NCBI RefSeq assembly: GCF_009909235.1
Contig: NZ_JAAAPO010000007.1
Span: 1 to 64,000 of the forward strand
Length of the DNA stretch: 64,000 nt
From: Novosphingobium ovatum
GTDB lineage: Bacteria > Pseudomonadota > Alphaproteobacteria > Sphingomonadales > Sphingomonadaceae
Direction: 5' to 3'
Shown here: positions 60,318 to 64,000 of the stretch, in pieces
Position numbering within the stretch: position 1 is the stretch's first letter
Layout of the letters: every line of letters starts with the position of its first letter
Translations under genes and position numbers: made by a program
Notes under the pieces: model-generated
Database searches by the model: none
The model's input: the letters and a program-made list of their open reading frames with translations, nothing else
Told to the model about the DNA's origin: nothing

Positions 60318-61517
60318 TCAGGGCGTGGAGAGTTGGTCCATGGGATTGACCGGATTGCCATCCTTGCGCAGTTCCAGCGCAAGTGTGGGCCGCCCCGGCC
60401 CCGCCACGCCCAGCGGCCCGCCCGCCACCAGCACATCGCCGACCCGCACGTCCAGCCGGGCAAGGCCGGTGATGACGCTGGTATAGCCGCTGGCGTGTTC
60501 AACAATGACGATCTGGCCATAGCCGGCATAGGCATCGGCAAAGACCACCCGGCCTCCGGCGGGCGATACCGCCTGTGCCCCCGCGCGGGTGGCGATCACG
60601 ATGCCGCGCGTGGCATTGCCCCCCCCGCCAAAACCGCTGATCAGCCGCCCGTTCACCGGCAGGACAAATCCGGGCAGGCGGTCAAGGCTGGTGGTGGGTT
60701 CGGCGGTGGCGGTGACCTGCGATTCATCGGGGCGCGCCGGGCGCATCACGGGCCCCGGCAATTGCGCCAATTGCGCGCGCAACTGGCCCGCCTCCTCCAA
60801 CTGGCCCAGCAATTCGGACAGGTCGCGCGCCTTTTCCGCCATGGCCAATGACCGTTCCGCCTCCCGGTCGGCGCTGCCCGAATCGCGGCGGGCGGCCATG
60901 CGCTGCTGCACCTCCATCGCGGTTAGCGCCTGACGGCGGCTGGTCAGATCGCGCTGCTGCGTCTTTAGCGTGGTTTCGGCGGCGCGGGCCTGTTGCTCCA
61001 GCGCGGCGGCGCGGGCGATCTCGGCGCGCAGGCCGGCGGTGCGGCGCTGTACCTCGGGCAGGATCGCCTCCAGCACGGCGCGGCTGTGGACCGCATCGCG
61101 CACCGATCCGGGCCGCATCAGCGACAAGACCGGCGGGCGGCGCGACAGGCTTTGCAAGGCGGCGGTCAGGCGCACCAGCGGCTTTTGCCGCTGCGCCATG
61201 CGGGCGCGCAGATCGGCGCGCTGGGCGGCGATCAGGCGGATGTTCTGCTCGCTGATGGCGATCACCGCCTCGGCCTGCTGAATGCGCGCGGCCAATGCGG
61301 CCACCTCATGCGCGGTGCGGTCGGCCGCGGCGGCCGATTGGGCGGCCTGCGCCTCCAGCGTGGTGGCGCGCCGCCCGGCGCTATCGGCCTGCGCACGTGC
61401 CTCGGCCAGGGCGCGGCGGGTGTCCTGCGGCGTGTCATCGCCCGCCAACGGCACCTGTGCCAAGGCCATCGAAGCCCCGCCCAACAGCGCCACCAACAGG
61501 ATCACACCCCGCCGCAT
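60318..61517 (-). CDS. envC: EnvC-like murein hydrolase activator (degenerate LytM)
   Basis: 399 residues: signal peptide, long coiled coil (about 30-125 and 165-250), and a C-terminal M23/LytM-like domain (GRLISGFGGGGNATRGIVIATRAGAQAVSPAGGRVVFADAY split by loops). The zinc ligands expected as HxxxD and HxH are missing (GNATRGI and LALELRKDG), so it should not cut peptidoglycan itself but activate an amidase, as EnvC does. Operon with rlmH and ctpA. Confidence 0.88.
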   Translation of the reverse strand: MRRGVILLVALLGGASMALAQVPLAGDDTPQDTRRALAEARAQADSAGRRATTLEAQAAQSAAAADRTAHEVAALAARIQQAEAVIAISEQNIRLIAAQRADLRARMAQRQKPLVRLTAALQSLSRRPPVLSLMRPGSVRDAVHSRAVLEAILPEVQRRTAGLRAEIARAAALEQQARAAETTLKTQQRDLTSRRQALTAMEVQQRMAARRDSGSADREAERSLAMAEKARDLSELLGQLEEAGQLRAQLAQLPGPVMRPARPDESQVTATAEPTTSLDRLPGFVLPVNGRLISGFGGGGNATRGIVIATRAGAQAVSPAGGRVVFADAYAGYGQIVIVEHASGYTSVITGLARLDVRVGDVLVAGGPLGVAGPGRPTLALELRKDGNPVNPMDQLSTP

Positions 61518-61532
61518 ATCCGCCCCTTTCCG

Positions 61533-61955
61533 TTAGCCCGACCGATGATAGGGATGGCCCGACAAGATCGCTGTCGCGCGCCACAATTGTTCGGCCAACA
61601 TGGCACGGGCCAGCAGATGCGGCCATGTCATCGCGCCAAAAGCGATCAGCACATCGGCCTCTGCCCGGCCGGAATCGCCATGACCATCGGCAGCACCGAT
61701 CAGGAAACGGCACTCCCGCACGCCCTCGTCCCGCCAACGGCCCAGCATGGCGGCGAAATCCTCGGACGACATCTGTTTCCCGCGTTCGTCCAGCGCCACC
61801 TGTCGCACAGGCGTCTGCACCGGCGGAATCGTCCCGCCCCTGTCCGGCAATTCGGTGTGACGCCAATTCCACGTCACCCGCTTCATATAGCGATCGAACA
61901 GATCGGCCTCGGGCGAGCGGGCGATGCGTCCGCGGGCAACGATATGCAACAGCAT
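61533..61955 (-). CDS. rlmH: 23S rRNA pseudouridine-1915 N3-methyltransferase RlmH
   Basis: 140 residues, the usual size. HIVARGRIARSPEADLFDRYMKR at the start and FLIGAADGHG with LLARAMLAEQLWRATAILSGHPYHR at the end form the SPOUT knot and SAM site. Standard neighbour of rsfS. Confidence 0.96.
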   Translation of the reverse strand: MLLHIVARGRIARSPEADLFDRYMKRVTWNWRHTELPDRGGTIPPVQTPVRQVALDERGKQMSSEDFAAMLGRWRDEGVRECRFLIGAADGHGDSGRAEADVLIAFGAMTWPHLLARAMLAEQLWRATAILSGHPYHRSG

Positions 61956-62026
61956 CGGTGCGTCAGTCCGCCGTGAATGGAACAGGCGCTGGCCCGGCCA
62001 TCACAGCCGGGCGCAACAGACAGCGA

Positions 62027-62458
62027 TCAGGCCGCGCGGTCGGCGGGGCCACCGCCAAAGGTCCACATGCGCTCCAGATTGTAGAAGTTGCGCACTTCGG
62101 GGCGGAACAGATGCACCACCACGTCGCCCGCATCGATCACCACCCAGTCGGCGGCCGGCAGGCCCTCGATGCGGCAATGGCCAAAACCGCCATGCTTCAC
62201 ACGTTCGGTCAGCTTTTGCGCGATGGCGGCAACCTGGCGGGTCGAACGGCCCGATGCGATCACCATGTGGTCGGCGATCGTGGTCTTGCCCTCCAGCGGG
62301 ATCGAAACAATTTCCTGCGCCTGATCATCGTCCAGCGATTGCAGGATCAGCGCGTGCAGCGAACCGGCCTCGGCCTCGGGCAGAGGCGGGCGGTTGGGGT
62401 CGGTGGCGGCGCCGGTGGCGGGGGTCGCCGGGGCCATGGAAGGCTGTGCCTGGTCCAT
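62027..62458 (-). CDS. rsfS: Ribosomal silencing factor RsfS
   Basis: 143 residues with a ~30-residue Pro/Ala lead. HALILQSLDDDQAQEIVSIPLEGKTTIADHMVIASGRSTRQVAAIA and WVVIDAGDVVVHLFRPEVRNFYNLERMW are the RsfS (Iojap) core that binds L14 and blocks subunit joining. Follows nadD by 23 nt. Confidence 0.95.
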   Translation of the reverse strand: MDQAQPSMAPATPATGAATDPNRPPLPEAEAGSLHALILQSLDDDQAQEIVSIPLEGKTTIADHMVIASGRSTRQVAAIAQKLTERVKHGGFGHCRIEGLPAADWVVIDAGDVVVHLFRPEVRNFYNLERMWTFGGGPADRAA

Positions 62459-62481
62459 TGTGGTTTGTGATTACTCCTGCG

Positions 62482-63204
62482 TCATGGTTGCGCGCCGCCA
62501 GTGTCGGCGGGCGGTGAAAAAAGGGCGGGTCCTGTCAGAAGGCGAAACGTCACAGCATCGCGCAGATGAGCCGAAACCGGCCTGTCTGCCCACGCCGGAT
62601 CGGCCGCCCGCAAAGCGGTGGCTGATCGCGGATCGGGGTTGAAGGCCAGAAGCACCAGTGAAGGCGCGCTCCATCCTGCCCGGTTGCCGTAACGGGCCTG
62701 CGGCCGCCGGAACCGCCGCAGCCAGACCATCGCCGGGGCGGCGAAGGCATCGCTATCATACCCCGGACGGGCGATAACCGCAATCGGCATCATCCGGGCG
62801 ATCTGGCGCCATGCGCGCCAGCGGTGAAACTGGGCCAGATTGTCGGCCCCCATGATCCACACAAACCGCCGTTTGGGCCAGCGCCGGATGATCCGCGCCA
62901 GCGTGTCGACGGTATATCGCGTGCCCAGTTCCCGCTCGATCGCGGTGACGGCGATGGGGCTGCGCCGCGCATGATGCCGGGCAGAGGCGAAACGGGCCGG
63001 CAATGGCGCCATGCCCGCCTGTGGTTTCAACGGGTTACCCGGCGAAACCAGCCACCACACGGCGTCCAGCCCCAACGCCTTTTGGACGTTCAGGCTGATG
63101 TGCCGGTGGCCGCCATGGGCAGGGTTGAAACTGCCGCCCAGCAGGCCAATCGTGACGGGCGCGGGTTTCAGGGCCGGGTCTGCCCCGTGCCGCGCACCTG
63201 CCAC
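62482..63204 (-). CDS. nadD: Nicotinate-nucleotide adenylyltransferase
   Basis: 240 residues from a GTG at 63204. [19 protein letters not shown] holds the nucleotide-binding HxGH-type motif and [10 protein letters not shown] the second signature; [16 protein letters not shown] and a late SAHLRDAV complete it. It makes deamido-NAD. No closer start is in frame, so it overlaps proA by 37 nt. Confidence 0.94.
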   Translation of the reverse strand: MAGARHGADPALKPAPVTIGLLGGSFNPAHGGHRHISLNVQKALGLDAVWWLVSPGNPLKPQAGMAPLPARFASARHHARRSPIAVTAIERELGTRYTVDTLARIIRRWPKRRFVWIMGADNLAQFHRWRAWRQIARMMPIAVIARPGYDSDAFAAPAMVWLRRFRRPQARYGNRAGWSAPSLVLLAFNPDPRSATALRAADPAWADRPVSAHLRDAVTFRLLTGPALFSPPADTGGAQP

Positions 63205-64000
63205 TTATAGGTCGTCAAACCTTCCAGCGCGACCGGCCCGCGTGCATGCAGGCGGCCCGTGGCAATGCCGATTTCCGCGCCCAGACCAAACTCACCGCCA
63301 TCGGCAAACTGGGTGCTGGCGTTGACCATCACGATCGCCGAGTCGACTCGGGTCAGGAATTCCTCAGCCACGGCGGGATCGGCCGTCACGATGGCATCCG
63401 TATGGTGGCTGGAATGGTGGGCGATATGGGCCAGCGCAGGCTCCAGACCATCGACCACCGCGACCGACAGGATCGCCTCGAGATATTCGGTGTCCCAGTC
63501 CGCATCAGTGGCAGGCTGAATGCGCGGGTCCAGCGCAACGGCGCGCGCGTCACCGCGCAGTTCACAGCCCTTGTCCAAAAGCGCGGCGACCACCTGCTGA
63601 CTGGCGGGAAAGGCCGCATCCAGCAACAGCGTCTCCATCGCGCCGCAAATGCCCGTGCGGCGCATTTTCGCGTTCAGCGCAATGTCGCGCGCCATCACCG
63701 GATCGGCGGAGGCATGGACATAGGTGTGGCAGATGCCGTCCAGATGGGCCAGCACCGGCACGCGCGCATCGGCCTGCACCCGCGCCACCAACGACTTGCC
63801 CCCACGCGGCACGATCATGTCGATCAGCCCGGCGGCGGTCAGCATCGCGCCCACCGCGTCACGGTCCTGCGTCGGGATCAGCTGGATCGCCTCTGCCGGC
63901 ACGCCACAGCTGGTCAGGCCGCGCACCATCGCGGCGTGGATCGCCCGGTTGGAATGCACCGCCTCTGACCCGCCGCGCAGCAGCGCCGCATTGCCCGACC
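63168..64000 (-). CDS. proA: Gamma-glutamyl phosphate reductase, partial at window edge
   Basis: The C-terminal ~276 residues; the N-terminus lies beyond the right edge. The frame continues without a start to 64000 ([19 protein letters not shown]). [14 protein letters not shown], the catalytic Cys in [12 protein letters not shown] and [20 protein letters not shown] identify ProA, which reduces glutamyl 5-phosphate in proline synthesis. First visible gene of the operon running to coq7. Confidence 0.96.
   Translation of the reverse strand, partial: SGNAALLRGGSEAVHSNRAIHAAMVRGLTSCGVPAEAIQLIPTQDRDAVGAMLTAAGLIDMIVPRGGKSLVARVQADARVPVLAHLDGICHTYVHASADPVMARDIALNAKMRRTGICGAMETLLLDAAFPASQQVVAALLDKGCELRGDARAVALDPRIQPATDADWDTEYLEAILSVAVVDGLEPALAHIAHHSSHHTDAIVTADPAVAEEFLTRVDSAIVMVNASTQFADGGEFGLGAEIGIATGRLHARGPVALEGLTTYKWQVRGTGQTRP

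Noticed and set aside
1..64000. CRISPR arrays, complete insertion sequences, rRNA genes
   Set aside because: No regularly spaced repeats, transposase-like proteins or rRNA sequence were noticed anywhere in the window.

Overview
The window reads as a chromosomal segment of a GC-rich alphaproteobacterium of the order Sphingomonadales, most like Novosphingobium or Sphingobium. This rests on protein similarity recalled from memory and on gene order: proA-nadD-rsfS-rlmH-envC-ctpA-dsbB-coq7, rpe-heparinase II/III-purH, a class-2 type heme A synthase, an FzlA-like GST and a TonB-dependent receptor inside a catabolic cluster. No database search was possible. Coding density is high and most start and stop codons within operons overlap or nearly touch.

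Region 1-13.9 kb is a catabolic regulon. It holds a Gfo/Idh oxidoreductase (cut by the window edge), a TIM-barrel sugar isomerase, a GPH-type sugar transporter, a GMC oxidoreductase, a TonB-dependent receptor, a LacI-type repressor, an AtzG/GatC-like small protein with an amidase, a RutA-like flavin monooxygenase, an MFS transporter and a second amidase. Six copies of a LacI-type operator (TGAAAAYGTTTNCA-like) lie in its four promoter regions. Four of them end 89-94 nt before a start codon. I infer one regulon that imports a compound with a sugar-like part and a nitrogenous amide or ureide part. RutA appears here without rutB-rutF and instead follows an amidase pair.

Region 13.9-38.3 kb is mostly housekeeping: Zur-like regulator, purH, heparinase-like protein, rpe, M20D amidohydrolase, pirin, nitroreductase, a GGDEF-EAL protein, a three-gene TadG/TadE operon, ybaK, an HPP protein, rplM-rpsI, ctaA-cutA, a MerC-like gene with thiS and thiG, dcd, a VOC protein, fdhD, fzlA and an NDUFA9-like epimerase. 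It ends at a tRNA-Leu(CAG).

Region 38.4-43.9 kb is a degraded genomic island at the 3' end of that tRNA. It is bounded by near-identical direct repeats of about 120 bp and carries only the N-terminal piece of a P4-type integrase. Its cargo is an AlkB-like dioxygenase with a LysR regulator, a divergent operon (alpha/beta hydrolase, small tautomerase, LamG/DUF1080-like secreted protein, aldo-keto reductase) and a shortened mobile-element protein.

Region 43.9-51.0 kb holds a Slam-like outer-membrane protein convergent with a tightly coupled six-gene operon: PqqD-like protein, HprK-related kinase, two family-2 glycosyltransferases, a fused ABC exporter and an NTP_transf_5-like protein. This looks like a peptide- or glycan-export system of unknown product. 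The rest (51-64 kb) is core: a serine hydrolase, fieF-like and pdxH, dnaJ-like, yihY-like and fabI, and the long minus-strand operon from proA to coq7.
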